Shown one piece after another: positions 33,244 to 45,316 of a stretch of DNA of 64,000 nucleotides. Source of the stretch: Hordeum vulgare subsp. vulgare (lineage: Eukaryota; Streptophyta; Magnoliopsida; Poales; Poaceae); the NCBI RefSeq assembly GCF_904849725.1, contig NC_058520.1, positions 324,767,186 through 324,831,185 on the forward strand, in the 5' to 3' direction. A program made the translations under genes and the position numbers. The notes under the pieces were generated by a model. That model searched no databases. It saw only the letters and a program-made list of their open reading frames with translations, and was not told where the DNA came from. Position 1 is the first letter of the stretch. Each line of letters begins with the position of its first letter.

Positions 33244-36200
33244 ATTCCAGCTAATGAATTACTAGGTTCTCATCAACTTAACACATTTGCAGCGTTCCTT
33301 GAAGAAAATCTTCTTTTGTCATCAGATTCATCAAGAATTCAAATTCCTCAACAAAGTCCTCAAATCAAGAAAATGGCTGATGACAGGAAACAAAAAGGTG
33401 GCAAGAAGCCAGAGACCAACACTGCTTTCGAGATTCCTGAAGATATTTATGCTGACTATTGCACGCCTGATGAGGAAATTCATGGGAAAGAAACCAAAGA
33501 AAAGTGCAATATAAGGCTTGAAAGGATTAAACGCCGATGGGCTAAGGAGTGGCGGGCATACAAATACGTCACTCCCAAGTATGCCAGGAAATTTGCCCTC
33601 AAACCCCTTTGCAACCGAACCTCTGTGGGAGATCAACAAAGTGCTCATCCCTCAAGCATGGTCACTATTGAAGATTATCGTCAGGATAAAGAAAAGTATC
33701 TGGCAAAACGGAGGAAAGTTGCGAAATAAGCAGTAACGATCTTCAGTGAGGAATCTACAAGTGCAGCTGTTGCGGCCTCCTCCTCTGCTGTTGAGGCTTC
33801 TGCCACTGAACATGCTCCACGGAAGCCTCGGATGAAGAAAAATGAAAAGTCAAAATCCTCAAAACAACAAAATCCTCAGCCAGCACCAAGTGTTGCTGGA
33901 AAAGCCTCAACTGCAGCAAAATATTCACCACCAATGCAACCCTAGTCAAGTGAGCAACCAACAGGGACCCCAATTCCCTCAAAACCATCTGCCTCTGGTT
34001 CTGCACATAATTCTTCAGGTGGGATTCTGAAGACAAAGATAACTGCTCGGAGAGGAACAACGTCAAGCCCAAACAAAGTGGTCATCAATGTTCCTTCTGC
34101 ATTAGAAGATGATGATGAATATGATGATGAAACACTTAAAGCCATCATCAAAAGCAAACAAGAACGGGTTGCACAAGCAAAAGGTACTTCCATTCCCCTC
34201 GCAATTGATCCGAAGGTGATACTGGACTTCATTGACATTTGGTACAAAGATCCAAACACACCCATTCATGATTTGGAGCTTCCAACTGGACCCAGTCACA
34301 TGGTGGCCACTTTCATCAAAGATGAAAAATGGAAGGGCCAGCAAGCCAAACAAACTAAAAAGGCAAAAGTTCAAAAAGAGAAGTATTTGCAACAAAACAT
34401 TCTGACCATGACGCTAGAGCAACTTATCTCCACTCAAGCTGAGATCAAAACACCCGTTGAGAAATTCACAAGCTATCATACTAACAGGAAAGGAGCTAAA
34501 GTGCAATTCGTTAAGAAAGCTACTGAAATCGTAGCAGATTACAACAAAAGGTTGCATCCCCACCGCAACCATCAATTCCTCAGTCCACCTACACTACTAA
34601 ACTGCCTAAAGACTCTAATGATGTGCCTGCTACTAATGAACCTACCACGCTAGCTAACGAACATGCTATGTGTGAAGAAAATGCTCCTTCACCAAAGTTT
34701 TCAACTGTGAAGAAAATCAATTTCCCTCTGCATCAGAAGTGAACAAAAACCAGAGCTTGTGAAAAGGAAGCTAAGAAGAGAATGGCACCAACAGCTTGAG
34801 AGTCCTCAAAAGCAAAACGAGTAAGGACTTTGGAAAGTTCCTCAACAGCTCCAATTGATGCCACACCAATCACCACTGTACCATCTTATGTGATTGTGCC
34901 TTATGGTGATGAATATATCATCCCAGAAGGGGACGAAGAAATGGAAGAAAATCGCTCTCCTGCTTCCACACCCATGAATGAGGAAATTCAAGTTGATCAA
35001 ATTCCTCAAGCCTCAACTCCTCCTCTTCAAAACACAGAGGTGACTGCTAAAGAAAAAGATGAAGATGTGGACACTCGCTTCACTACACCAGTGATGCATG
35101 ATGAATTTTGGGGAAAATCTCATCCTAATTCGCCATTGGCTGCTCCAATTCCTCACATACATGAGTCCCCCGTAGCCACTGAAGTTCTGACTGGATCAGA
35201 AGCAAAGAGCACTGCAGCGAAGTCTGTCCTGGAACAAGCATCAGCTGATGAAACTGAAAAGGATGAAGAAACTGCTGCACCAGAAACTGATATATTGGCT
35301 CAGCATAAACTCAGACCGAAGAACATGTGCCTGAAGAGACATGTCCTGTTCAAAATGAAGAAACTGATGATGAACCATTTGCTGAAAATCGTCAAACAGG
35401 AGTTGTGGTGGTCAAAATTCCTCAGACTGACGAAAATCTTCAGCTAAATCTTCAAGCAAAGCCTCGTCAACCAAACTCAAAGAGGCCAAAGTTTCAAAAA
35501 TAAGATGATGAACATCACTTCTTCACTGGTGCAAATCCATACGAAAAACTTCGTATCAGGCACAGGAAGTTCTGGCCAAGAACACAACTCAACTACTATG
35601 CTATTGTGCTCGTAAACAAGAAGAAGATATTCCACCACACGCATATTCCTCAAGGAGATATGGAACAAATTCCTTGCTTTACCCCATTTTTGAGTGTTCT
35701 TCAAGATGCAGGGCTACTACAATTCTGCACCGATACCTATTAATGGAATACGAATATTATCCTTTAGTTCTATGCCACTCTGCACATCTCTGGTGACCCC
35801 AAAAACATCAAATCTTGGGTCTTGGACTGGATGACTAATAATACTCACTATACTTCTCTAGCCACTGAACTGCTTCGAGCTTTGCCAGTTCCAATTCCTT
35901 CAGAAGAAGCAAGATGTCTATATGATGAAAAAGAGCTGCCAAATCCTCTCATGGAAGTACTCATAAAGCCATTAGCTTCGGGTAGCCTCCAAGGACTCAA
36001 TTCCTGGTGAAGGAATTGAAATATGTGCCTACAAGAGTCAACAAGATCTTGGCTTACTCCTTCGCTCCTATCAAAGGCCATGACTCTAAAGAAGATGTTG
36101 TGCGGATCACGAAGAACATGTTGTTTAACATCATTCATGGAATCCCAATGAATCTTCAAGACTTCTTCTTGGGGACTTTGGCAAATAATGCATTGTCACC

Positions 36201-36893
36201 ATTTGAGCTGAAGATATATGCGCCATGGATTATGAGCTTCTTCAGAACAAGATCCTTAGTCCACTATCAGGCTGATTTTCAGAATCACCTCAGTTACCTG
36301 CCTCCTATTCAAGTCATCAAGAAATCTTTTGAACAGATTGAGGGCAAAGTCAAGTCTGTGATTGATGAAGGAACTCGGCTAGTGGATGGTCAATTTTGCA
36401 AGGATGCATCATATTCTACCTATGATGACACTGCCTCACAAGAGTGTGATGGCAGATAAAACCTCCAAGTCCAACTATCCCACGGATGATGACTAACCGA
36501 GAGCTTCTCCGCAGTCTTCATTAGAAAGTTGATCGAAACCATAAGTGGGTTAAGAGTCAGTTTGGCTCCATTGTGAAAATCCTCAATGCAACTCAGAATG
36601 TTGTGAAGAAAAACCACTACTATCTTCACGAAGTATTTGATCGCACTTGGGTCATACTGTCACACTTCAATACTCTTGGGGAACAGAAGGAAATGGACTT
36701 CACTCAATACTTCGATTGGTCATGGCCACCAAAGAATAAATTCAAGAAAATTCCAGTTCCTGACTTGGTGGACAATGCATTTTCCTCAGTCCGCTATGCT
36801 GATGATGATGAATATCTTGATGACACTACGGCAGGCCCAACATCGACGAATGACCCAAAGAATATTGGCGCTCCTCATCCATCAACAAGTTAA
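33244..36893 (+). pseudogene. Element A second ORF (accessory protein)
   Basis: Colinear with the ORF of B. The position of the ATG in B reads ATT at 33,244-33,246, so the start is lost. The N-terminal part (KMADDRKQKGG, EDIYADYCTPDEE, RRWAKEWRAYKYVTPKYARKF) is open to a stop at 33,727. A Pro/Ala/Ser region follows, then DFIDIWYKDPNTPIHDLELP (about 34,228), an acidic region open at 34,830-35,447, the core WNTNIIL-stop-FY (35,744-35,773), ELLRALPVPIPSEEA (35,868), IIHGIPMNLQDFF (36,130), YAPWIM (36,219) and a C-terminal coiled-coil-like part ending near 36,893. Several stops and frameshifts. No enzyme or membrane motif recognised. The comparison with B shows which breaks are private to each copy. 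Confidence 0.75.
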
Positions 36894-36947
36894 AATTCTT
36901 CAGGAGCATTACTCCTTAGTTTTTTTCTCTTTTCGTCACTTGATGAC

Positions 36948-36960
36948 AAAGGCAGAGAAA
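36948..36960 (+). promoter_or_regulatory. Element A second, internal polypurine tract (decayed)
   Basis: AAAGGCAGAGAAA just after the second ORF, at the place where B has AAAGGGGGAGAAA. Confidence 0.5.
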
Positions 36961-37403
36961 TATGAGTTAGTCTTCAAGCAGGTCTACTTTATGGGCTTAT
37001 AAACTTTATTACGTTACAAACTCTTGCTCGTGTGTAATTTTTGCTGCAATGAGTTGTAACTTAAGCCCGGTGGTGGTCTCCAAATTTGGAACGTTTTTAC
37101 TCGCATGCTTATTCCTCAAGTTGATTAAATGCATGATTGCTAAAATTCGTCAAACACCATTTTTCATCATGCATTTCAAATTCCTCATACTATATGCTAA
37201 ATGCATGCATGAATTACAAGATATAGGGGGTTATCTCCATGCTATAAATCATTAATGTGCATTTGCAGTCCAAAGCAAATTCCTCAAATATGCACATCTT
37301 CAAGGGATTTTCTCTATGTCTTATTTTCAAATTCCTCAAACTCTATACTTACACTTCATATTTTTATCCCCTTTAAAAACTTAACCTATTTTTCATCAAC
37401 CAC

Positions 37404-37417
37404 CAAAAAGGGGGAGA
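37404..37417 (+). promoter_or_regulatory. Element A polypurine tract
   Basis: CAAAAAGGGGGAGAT, two bases before the 3' LTR at 37,419. Confidence 0.85.
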
Positions 37418-37418
37418 T

Positions 37419-38943
37419 TGTAAGTGCATCTAGTGCCTCTTAGTGATTTTGGTGGATTGAAGACGTATAGGTTAAGAGACTAATATGTTTGTGAGTGTAC
37501 ACATGCCATATAAGTCAGTGGGGAGTTTGAGTTATTCGAAGAATATCGACCGCTAAAAATGCATATCTTTGGATGAAGACTTTGGTCATCCCTTGAAGAC
37601 TTTGATAGTTAAGAAATTTCTATTCCTCATGAAGACTTTGAATATGAGGAATTTTGTGTGTCCCGAAGAAAATACTCTGAAGACTTTGAACCTTGAAGAT
37701 TTTCTCTTTCTGTTTCATTTTCTTCTTTTATGATTCATAGGAACATCGTACTATTAAAGGGGGTCGAGGTAATACTAAGGAAAGATTTCCTTAGGATGCT
37801 CAACTCAAAGCCTAAAATACCAAATCCTTCGAGTGAAGCCTTTGAAAATCTCTCAAAGATTAGTCAAACTCTTCAGTGACAGAGATGAAGTTCTTCTGAT
37901 CGCTGAAGGAATTGCGCTAACTGAGGAGTTAGGAGTTTGCTAGTGCGAACTCCCTGTCAGTGAGGAACATGAGAGACATGAGGACTTTCATAGTTGAAAG
38001 ATCCGACTGTTGCCGTGCCGCATGCCACCTGTCCCCAATCTTATCCACTCAACGTTCATATCATTGGGGGCATTAATGAAAAATCATGTTGGGGTGCTCC
38101 CCGGCTACAAATAGCCACCCCCCTACAACCACTAGTCTATTGGATGCTCCGATATGAATTGACACTTTTCATTTAGAGCAACCAATCCACGAGGACTTTG
38201 AGCAAAAATCATCAAGTGAGCAAAAAAACCATAACACCCAAACCAAAACCAAAACCCAAAGTGATTGAGCATCACTAAAGAGATTGTTCATGTGTGGAAC
38301 CGATGCTTCTTACCTTTGAGGACTGTTCATCCTCCAGACGGTTAGGCATCAATGGTCTAGAGCATCTAGTAGTCAATTTTGGATCGCCGGGTGGCCGAGT
38401 TTGTGAGGGTTTGGAAGTCTGCCCCGAAGACTTACCACGAGTGTTGGGCGAGGAATGTGTGTCCTTGGATCAAGGAGAATACACTAGGGATTGTGTGTCC
38501 CAGGACTTTGTGTCCTTTGGTTTGAATACCAAGCCGCTCCAAACCAGATGTACAAGTGTCACATTAGTTGGAACTGGGTCATCAAACAATTGTATTCATC
38601 GACCTACGGGTTCTATTTCTCCAACTCTTTCATTTCTTCAATTGCATGTTGATGACTTTGATTTGTACAGTTTGAAGAATTTGACTGAAGACTTTCTCTG
38701 AATTCCTCACCTCAAATTCTTCACTCAAGTTATTCTTCACCTGCTTATCATGTTCACGCGACTTGTGCAACCGAACACTACAACTCACTCTAAGGACTAA
38801 GCTATAGTCACTTTTGCATATTTGACTACTTATTCCCTTGCACTCAGTTCATGACCGAGGACTTTCCTCACTAGGAATCTCCTTAGTGATGAATTTGTAA
38901 AAATTGCCTATTCACCCCCTCTAATCGATATAATGCACTTTCA
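37419..38943 (+). repeat. Element A 3' LTR
   Basis: Begins TGTAAGTGCATCTAGTG, ends GCACTTTCA. It is related to the LTRs of B but clearly diverged. The TATA box of B (TATAAATA) reads TACAAATA here at 38,106-38,113, so the LTR promoter is probably weakened. Confidence 0.9.
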
Positions 38944-39050
38944 GTTGTTGATGTACTGATCGCTGTGACGATTCTTGATCATCATGACCACCACGCCGCT
39001 CCCAAATCTCGGAAGAGTTCCCTCCGAGAACTCACCTCCACCTTGCGATT
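38944..39050 (-). mobile_element. Element G: leader fragment (gypsy, minus strand)
   Basis: About 107 bp of the untranslated leader of G left between the 3' end of A and the PBS of G. The remainder of G's interior is outside or beyond A. No coding sequence. Confidence 0.55.
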
Positions 39051-39070
39051 GCCCCACGGTGGGCGCTAAC
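39051..39070 (-). promoter_or_regulatory. Element G primer binding site
   Basis: The minus strand reads GCGCCCACCGTGGGGC after GTTA, the PBS form common in grass Ty3/gypsy elements, directly after an LTR end CATGACA. Confidence 0.7.
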
Positions 39071-39388
39071 TGTCATGACTTTTTCACGGCAGATGTCCTC
39101 GTAAACGGACTTAGTGGTGAGGCCATCGTCGCAGTGTGGTGACTCAAAGTGGTTGATTGGGAAACGAGAGGCGTATTTACCTAGATTCGGCCCCTCCGAT
39201 GGAGGTAAAAGCCTACGTCCTGCTTTGTGTCTATATTCATGGGAATCATGATTACAAGGGTGCAGAATTGCTAACCTAGCTGTCGAGGGTTTTCTTACTT
39301 GATATTTTTGAATTTAGAGCTCTCCTTTATAAAGCTAGAGGCCCCAAGTTTATAACGGTGTCCGGGTCAATAAACACCCGTGATCTAC
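39071..39388 (-). mobile_element. Element G 5' LTR, 3' end (interrupted by H)
   Basis: On the plus strand it starts TGTCATGACTTTTTC beside the PBS. It runs to 39,388, where H begins. The rest of this LTR should lie beyond the right edge of the window. No coding capacity. Confidence 0.65.
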
Positions 39389-40479
39389 TGTGACAGCCCG
39401 AGACCGACGCCCCAGAAGATTCCCCCTTCTATCCCGTTTCCGTCATGTGTTATTTTTATTGGTTGCATCATCATGTAGTTGGCATCGTCACATCATGCAT
39501 GGCATCTTGCATCGTCTATTGCGTGTGGTGTTTTGAGTGTGTGTGCTTCAAGTGCTCTCGGTGTCTTTGCATGCAATAGGAACTCCCCCTCTCTCCTCTT
39601 TTATTTGTTTTGTGGTTGCGTAAAGTATTCGTTTTAACCCCTATTTTGAAAGGTTCATCTTCTTTTAAATAAAAGTCCTTTTATTAAATGTGGGGCAACC
39701 CTTGGGTTTCCTTTATTTGTTTTCCTTTTGTTTATTTTTTAAAACTAGGGACTCCTGTATTTTAAAAAGGGGTTTGATTTTATGCTTTTGTAAGAAAAGG
39801 GTTTATTTGTTTCTTCAAAAGGATTTACTTTTATTCGTTTAAAATTTCCCAATCTATTTTATAGATTGGGGTATGTTTTAAAGTAGTTAAAAGGTATTTT
39901 CTTTATTTTTTTTCTGTTAAAACCTTTTCCTTGTGAGTTTCTGTTTTTCTTTAAAAAAATGAAAACCCAAGTTTAAAAAAATAATAAAACAGAGAGAGGG
40001 AAGGAGGCCCAGCCAGCCGCCCCAAGGCCATCGCCCCCTGCCCTAGCGAGCCACGCTCCTCTGTCTCGATCCCCTTCTTCCCCGTTCGTTCCTCCCCTCC
40101 AGCCGATCCCATCTTCCTCCTCTGTCCCGATCCCCTCCGATCTCGTTCCTCCCGTGAGCTCCCCTCAGCCTCGCCCCTCCTTGCGCCAGCTCCGGTCGGA
40201 CCTCGCCTGCCCGCCACCTGCTGTCCCCATGCGCCGCTTCTCAGCTCTCCCCAAGCGCCAAGGTCTCCTCACCTCCCGTGCCTGCCCCTGCAACCGGTCG
40301 CCGCCCATGCCCCCGCCGTGGCCGAGGTGTCGCCGCCCGCCTGGAGGTTCCGTGCCCCGCCGTTGGCCCTGTCGCCGCGCAACCGTGGTCGTCGTTCGCC
40401 ACGCCGCCTCGCAAGCTCCTGCACGGTGCCGACCTCGTCCGGTCCTCGCCGCCCCACCGTGGCCGATGCTATGCTGCTG

Positions 40480-41115
40480 CGAGCAGTAGCTGTTGCTGTC
40501 GAAGTGTTGTAGCATGTTGCTGTTGTTGCTCCGTGTTGCCGCATGCCGTTGCTGCTGCCTGATGCTAGGCCGTTGCCTGCTTGCCTGCTTGAGCTGATGC
40601 TATGCTTGCTTGCTGTCGAGCTTAGCTGCTGCTTACGTGTTGTCGCTCGCTGTAGCCATTAGCTGTTAGCTGCTATTGCTAGTAGGTAGCCGCCGTTGTA
40701 GGTTGCTGCTTCTAGGTGCATTTTGCTGCTGCTTGCTAATGCTATATGTTGCTGCTAGCTGTAGCTAGCCTGGCCGATGCATGCTGTTGTTGTTTGTGCT
40801 TTGTTGCGTTATGCTTGCTTGCGTGTTTCTATAGTTAGTTGCTGCTGCTAGGCTAGGTTGTTGTGCTTGCTACTGCCAGATGATAGTTGCTGCGTAGTTG
40901 CTGTTGCTCTTGCTGTAGCTAGCTATCTGCTATAGCTTGTGCTAGTAGTTTTCGTTGTTAGATGCTAGGTTGCTAGGTGTTGTGCCGAGTGTTGCTGATA
41001 GTGCTAGATGCAGTAGCTTGCTGTTAGTTGCTGCGCCGCTAGTTGCTGTTGCTATCCCATGCTGTTGCCGAGCTTGCTGTGCTCTAGCCGAAGCTAGTTG
41101 TTGTAGTTTTTGTCG
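40480..41115 (+). repeat. Cryptically simple GCT/TGCTG-rich stretch in H
   Basis: About 630 bp with continual variants of TTGCTGC, GCTAG and TGCTAT, without a fixed period. Neither F (whose part of the LTR is later) nor J shows it at this density. Confidence 0.7.
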
Positions 41116-42883
41116 GCCGCTGCCCGCTAGATGTTGTTGTGTCACCTGCCGTCGTCGCGTAGACCATTCCCGCCTGTAGTGGGTCGACGACGAGCTCGCC
41201 GAGCACCACGTCGTCCTCGTCGACCCCCGGAACATGTGCGACTACCGACGCCAAAGACCCGTGTTCGACTACCGTCGCCGAAGACCCGTCTGCCGACGCC
41301 GAGCGAACGACTACGGTCGACGGGACCGTGTACAACTACGACCACACCGACCGTTGTTCTCCTTCACCGAACCGAACCCCTCCGATTCGCATGCGTCGAA
41401 GGTATACCGATGAGACGTTGTCGTGACCGTGTGCATGTGATGTATGAGATGTATCGTATGTTTGCGCATGTAGATGTTGCCCGTTGCACGTTGTCCCTCT
41501 GATGTTGTCCCCTCGACACATGGGAACCCGGTAGCGGGATCACCCCATCTTTATTTAGTGTTCCCGCACACGTTTCGAGTACATTGGCGTGATATCCCGA
41601 CGAGTTATCGGGATAGGAACGTTGCCGTGGCATCGTTTCCGTTTTGCCGCCATGGTTCCCTCTCGCTCGCCATGGCGACACATGTTTCTTTCTCTTCTTG
41701 CCCGTGTTGTTGTAACTGCATGCATGACGCAATCATGGCATAATTATCTTGTGTTGCATGTTCCTTGTGATGTAGCTCCGATCTATGTTCTGTGTGTTAA
41801 TCGACTAGGAGGACATGTAGGATCACAACTTCACCCCTTGCCATGTTAACCACATTTAATATTGTCGTGTAAATAAACGGGAGTGAACTAAATAATTAAT
41901 AATGGAGTTTCGTCGATATGCAACTCACTGCATATCGAGCTTCACTTAATGTGTAGTGTTTGCGTGAGGTGAATTGCCATACCATGCCTTGCATCATTGA
42001 TCTGTTCATGCATCATATTAGGTTGTGCATCATGTTGAGCATCGTGTGGTGAATATCTGTGTTGATGTTTGTTTCCGGGTTGCTCCGTCTCGATAGAGTC
42101 CCGCAAGCGTATCGGAATGTGAGGACTTGTTCGACTACATTGGTTCACCGACTTCTCCAAGTTGTTCTTCTTCCAAGCGGGATCTAAGGCAAGATGACCA
42201 TTTGCCCAGATACCATTACTATCATTTCCATTCTAGTTTTTCCGTTTCTATCGATTAATCTCGTTGCCTACCACATGTAAAATATCAGCCTCTCTTCAAT
42301 TCCATGATAATCTTCCACCTGTTCGACCTAGCAAACCACTGATTGTCTATGTTACCGCTTGCTTAATCATGTTGTTAGCGTTGCTAGTTGCAGGTGCAGA
42401 TGCTTCCAAGTGATAACATGGGTTCCTTGTCTTATCACCTTATTTAAATGCTATTTATTTTAATGCACCTATATACTTGGTAAAAGGTGGAAGGCTCAGC
42501 CTTTCTAGCCTAGTGTTTTGTTCCACCTTTGCCCCCTTAGTTTCGGCTACCGGTGTTATGTTCCATAAATGAGCGATCCTAACACGATCGGGGTTGCTAT
42601 GGGGACCCCCTTGATAATTCGTTTTAGGTTAAAGTTGGTCTGGCAAGGCCCAACTTTGGTACTACATTTGCCTAACAACTATTGAAATGCATAGGGAGTA
42701 ATTAACCCGAGGATAATTTAATCAACCCCCGGGACAGTGCTCCTCATGAGTGTTGGTCCAGCCACCTAGCAGTCGGTGGTGCCACCACGGGCAACTCGAG
42801 GTTTGGTTCCCGTACACTATGCATAGACGGTGTGTCCTGAGACTGAGATACGCGGCTCCTATCGGGATCATCGACACACGGGG

Positions 42884-42888
42884 TGGCC
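42884..42888 (+). repeat. Candidate target-site duplication of I, left copy (TGGCC)
   Basis: Five bases before the LTR end of I. The partner is outside the window, so this is unconfirmed. Confidence 0.4.
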
Positions 42889-43353
42889 TGTTGGGGAACG
42901 TCGCATGGGAAACAAAAATTTTCCTACGCGCACGAAGACCTATCATGGTGATGTACATCTACGAGAGGGGATGTGTGATCTACGTACTCTTGTAGACCGT
43001 ACAGCAGAAGCGTTAGTGAACGCGGTTGATGTAGTGGAACGTCCTCATTTCCCTCAATCCGCCCCGCGAACTATCCGGCGATCAGTCCCACGATCTATTG
43101 CCGAACGGACGGCACCTCCGCGTTCAGCACACGTACAGCTCGACGATGATCTCGGCCTTCTTGATCCAGCAAGAGAGACGGAGAGGTAGAAGAGTTCTCC
43201 GGCAGCGTGACGGTGCTCCGGAGGTTGCTGATGATCTCGTCTCAGCAGGGCTCCGCCCAAGCTCCGCAGAAACGTGATCTAGAGGTAAAACCGTCGAGAT
43301 ATGTGGTCGGGCTGCCGTGGCAAAGTTGTCTCAAATCAGCCCTAAAACCCCAC

Positions 43354-43361
43354 TATATATA
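43354..43361 (-). promoter_or_regulatory. Downstream TATA box in the LTR of I
   Basis: TATATATA followed on the minus strand by the leader side of the LTR; corresponds to one of the two TATA boxes known in BARE1. Confidence 0.65.
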
Positions 43362-43718
43362 GGAGGGAGAGGGGGGAGCCTAGCCTTGGGGTCCAAGAAC
43401 GCCCAAGGGGTCGGCCGAGCCAAGGGGGGAAGGATTCCCCTCCCAAACCGAGTCCTACTTGGTTTGGAAGGTGGAGTCCTTCTTCCCTTTCCCACCTCCT
43501 CCTTTTTTTTTCTTTTTCTCTTTGATTTTCTTCCCAATGCGCATAGGCCCCTTTTGGGCTGTCCCACCAGCCCACTAAGGGCTGGTCGGCACCCCCAACA
43601 CCTATGGGCTTCCCCGGGGTGGGTGGCCCCCCTCCGGTGAACTCCGGGAACCCATTCGTCATTCCCGGTACATTCCCGGTAACTCCGAAAACCTTCCGGT
43701 AAACAAATGAGGTCATCC

Positions 43719-43728
43719 TATATATAAA
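43719..43728 (-). promoter_or_regulatory. Upstream TATA box in the LTR of I
   Basis: The minus strand reads GATTTATATATAGG; the second TATA box of the BARE1-type LTR. Confidence 0.6.
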
Positions 43729-43829
43729 TCTTTGTTTCCGGACCATTCTGGAAACCCTCGTGACGTCCGTGATCTCATCCGGGACTCCGAACAACATTCA
43801 AATACGCATATAACTCAAATACGCATAAA

Positions 43830-43834
43830 ACAAC
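43830..43834 (+). repeat. Target-site duplication of B, left copy (ACAAC)
   Basis: Repeated at 58,226-58,230. Confidence 0.9.
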
Positions 43835-45249
43835 TGTAAGTGCATCTAGTGCCCCTTAGTGATTTTGGTGGTTTGAAGACAAATAGGTTAAGTATCTAAT
43901 GTGTTTATGAGTGTACACAGGATCTATAAGTCATTGAGGAGTTTGAGATATTTGAAGAATATCGACCCCTAAAATTATATGTCTTCAGTTGAAGAAATTG
44001 GTCTGAAGCTGAAGAAATGAATCGCGAAGAATCTGCGATGAAATTGATATTCCTCATGAAGATATTGATATTGAGAAGATCGGTGGTTCCCGAAGAAAAT
44101 CGTTCTGAAGAAATTGAAGCATGAAGATTTACGTTTTCTGTTTTACTTTCTTCGCATTTGATGAATAGGAACACCGTACTGTTAAAGGGGGTCAAAGTAA
44201 CACTATGGAACGGATTTCCTCATGATGCTCAACCCAAGCCAAAACCTACCAAAAGCCTCAAGTGAGGAAAATGAGTGACATGAGGACTCTCACAGTTGAG
44301 GGTCCCGACCGTTTCGATAAGCCACGCCAAGTCACTGATCTTATCCACTCCAACGGCCATATTGTTTAAGGGCATTAATGTCAAATCATGTCGGGATGCT
44401 CCCAGGATATAAATAGCCGCCCCCACAACCACTAGCTGGTTGGCTGCTCCGTTAGAAACCGACACTTGTCATAAGAGCAACCCAAATTCCTCAGAGCTTT
44501 CGAGAGTAAATCATCAGTGAGGAGATACACCACCCACCGAAACCACAAACCAAAACTAGTGATTGAGCATCACTGAAGAAGTTGTTCCTGTGTGGGACTG
44601 AAGCCTTTTACCTTTGAGGACTGTGCATCCTCCAGACGGTTAGGCGTCATGGTCTAGAGCAATCCAGCAGTCAATTGTGGATCGCCGGGTGACCGAGTTT
44701 GTGAGGGTTTGGAAGTCTGCCCTGAAGACTTACCACGAGTGTTGGGCGAGGACTGTGTGTCCTTAGCTCAAGGAGAATACGGTAGGGACTGTGTGTCCCG
44801 GGACTGGGTGTCCTTTGGTTTCAATACCAAGCCGCTCCAAACCAGATGTACAACTGTCACAGCAGTTGGAACTGGGTCACCAACAACAGTCTTCACCAAG
44901 AATCGGGTTCTAAATCCTCAACTCTTTACTTTCTCTGTATTATGTGTTGATGAATTTCACTGTGACTGTTTGAAGAATTTGCTGAAGACTTTCTCTGAAT
45001 TTCCTCAACCCCAAATTCTTCACTTGAGTTAATCATCATCTGTATTGTGCGTGCCTGCTTACTGTGCAATCTATTTTCATAATCTTCACTCTGCAATACT
45101 GCTGTTGTGAACGATTGCACGATTGATCCTTAGCTGTTTCCGCTGTAAGTTAGTCATCAGTGAGGAATTTCCTCAAAAGGAATTTCCTCAGTGATGAAAT
45201 TCTAAAAATCTCCTATTCACCCCCCTCTAGTCGATATAACGCACTTTCA
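43835..45249 (+). repeat. Element B 5' LTR
   Basis: TGTAAGTGCATCTAGTG to CGCACTTTCA, 1,415 bp. TATAAATA at 44,408-44,415 is the likely LTR promoter TATA box. Confidence 0.95.
44408..44415 (+). promoter_or_regulatory. LTR TATA box of element B
   Basis: TATAAATA followed by GCCGCCCCCACAACC. The same box is at 57,383-57,390 in the 3' LTR and reads TACAAATA in element A. Confidence 0.75.
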
Positions 45250-45251
45250 AT

Positions 45252-45263
45252 TGGTATCAGAGC
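45252..45263 (+). promoter_or_regulatory. Element B primer binding site
   Basis: TGGTATCAGAGC, complement of initiator tRNA-Met, two bases after the 5' LTR. Confidence 0.93.
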
Positions 45264-45316
45264 AAGGTACTCCCTTGTTCTGTGTGATTTTGGTTTAACC
45301 ACCTGGAGTTTTAGTT

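Larger units (their letters stand above)
20834..38943 (+). mobile_element. Element A: old Maximus/SIRE-like copia element, 5'-truncated in window
   Basis: The order is partial 5' LTR, PBS, gag (split by J), pol, internal promoter with leader, long second ORF, PPT and 3' LTR, colinear with the complete element B. A is far more decayed than B: many stops, a mutated PBS base, a deleted RT catalytic segment and a lost start codon in the second ORF. Its 3' LTR is followed by the leader of G, so A inserted close to the PBS of G. The missing first 0.9 kb of its 5' LTR should lie left of the window, beyond D. Confidence 0.85.
39389..42888 (+). mobile_element. Element H: 5' part of a long LTR of the F/J group
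   Basis: Starts TGTGACAGCCCGAGACC, with TCTAC before it as a candidate target duplication whose partner is out of the window. From about 41,880 it aligns with F 380-1,378, up to the point where element I begins at 42,889. The first 600 bp are AT-rich, 40,010-40,480 is GC-rich, 40,480-41,115 is a GCT-rich low-complexity stretch, and the rest resembles F. The open frames in the GC-rich part are arginine/proline-rich in several frames at once and look like chance. Some 0.9 kb of this LTR should follow element I beyond 64,000. Confidence 0.75.
42889..43834 (-). mobile_element. Element I (BARE1/WIS/Angela-like) 3' LTR, part 1
   Basis: On the plus strand it begins TGTTGGGGAACGTCGCATG, the reverse complement of the BARE1/Angela LTR 3' end. 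On the minus strand two TATA boxes are seen, at 43,719-43,728 and 43,354-43,361; two TATA boxes are established for BARE1. It is interrupted by element B at 43,835, about 100 bp upstream of the first TATA box, and continues at 58,231. Confidence 0.9.

Noticed and set aside
40154..41502. Several overlapping open frames on both strands in GC-rich DNA
   Set aside because: Arg/Pro/Ala-rich in many frames at once, no start context or homology, and inside the noncoding LTR of H.
44709..45032. 107-codon frame (and its copies at 38,294 and 57,684)
   Set aside because: Repeated because it lies in the LTRs of A and B. It is open by chance and downstream of the LTR TATA box. A leader peptide is possible but not supported, as A's copy has diverged in sequence and length.
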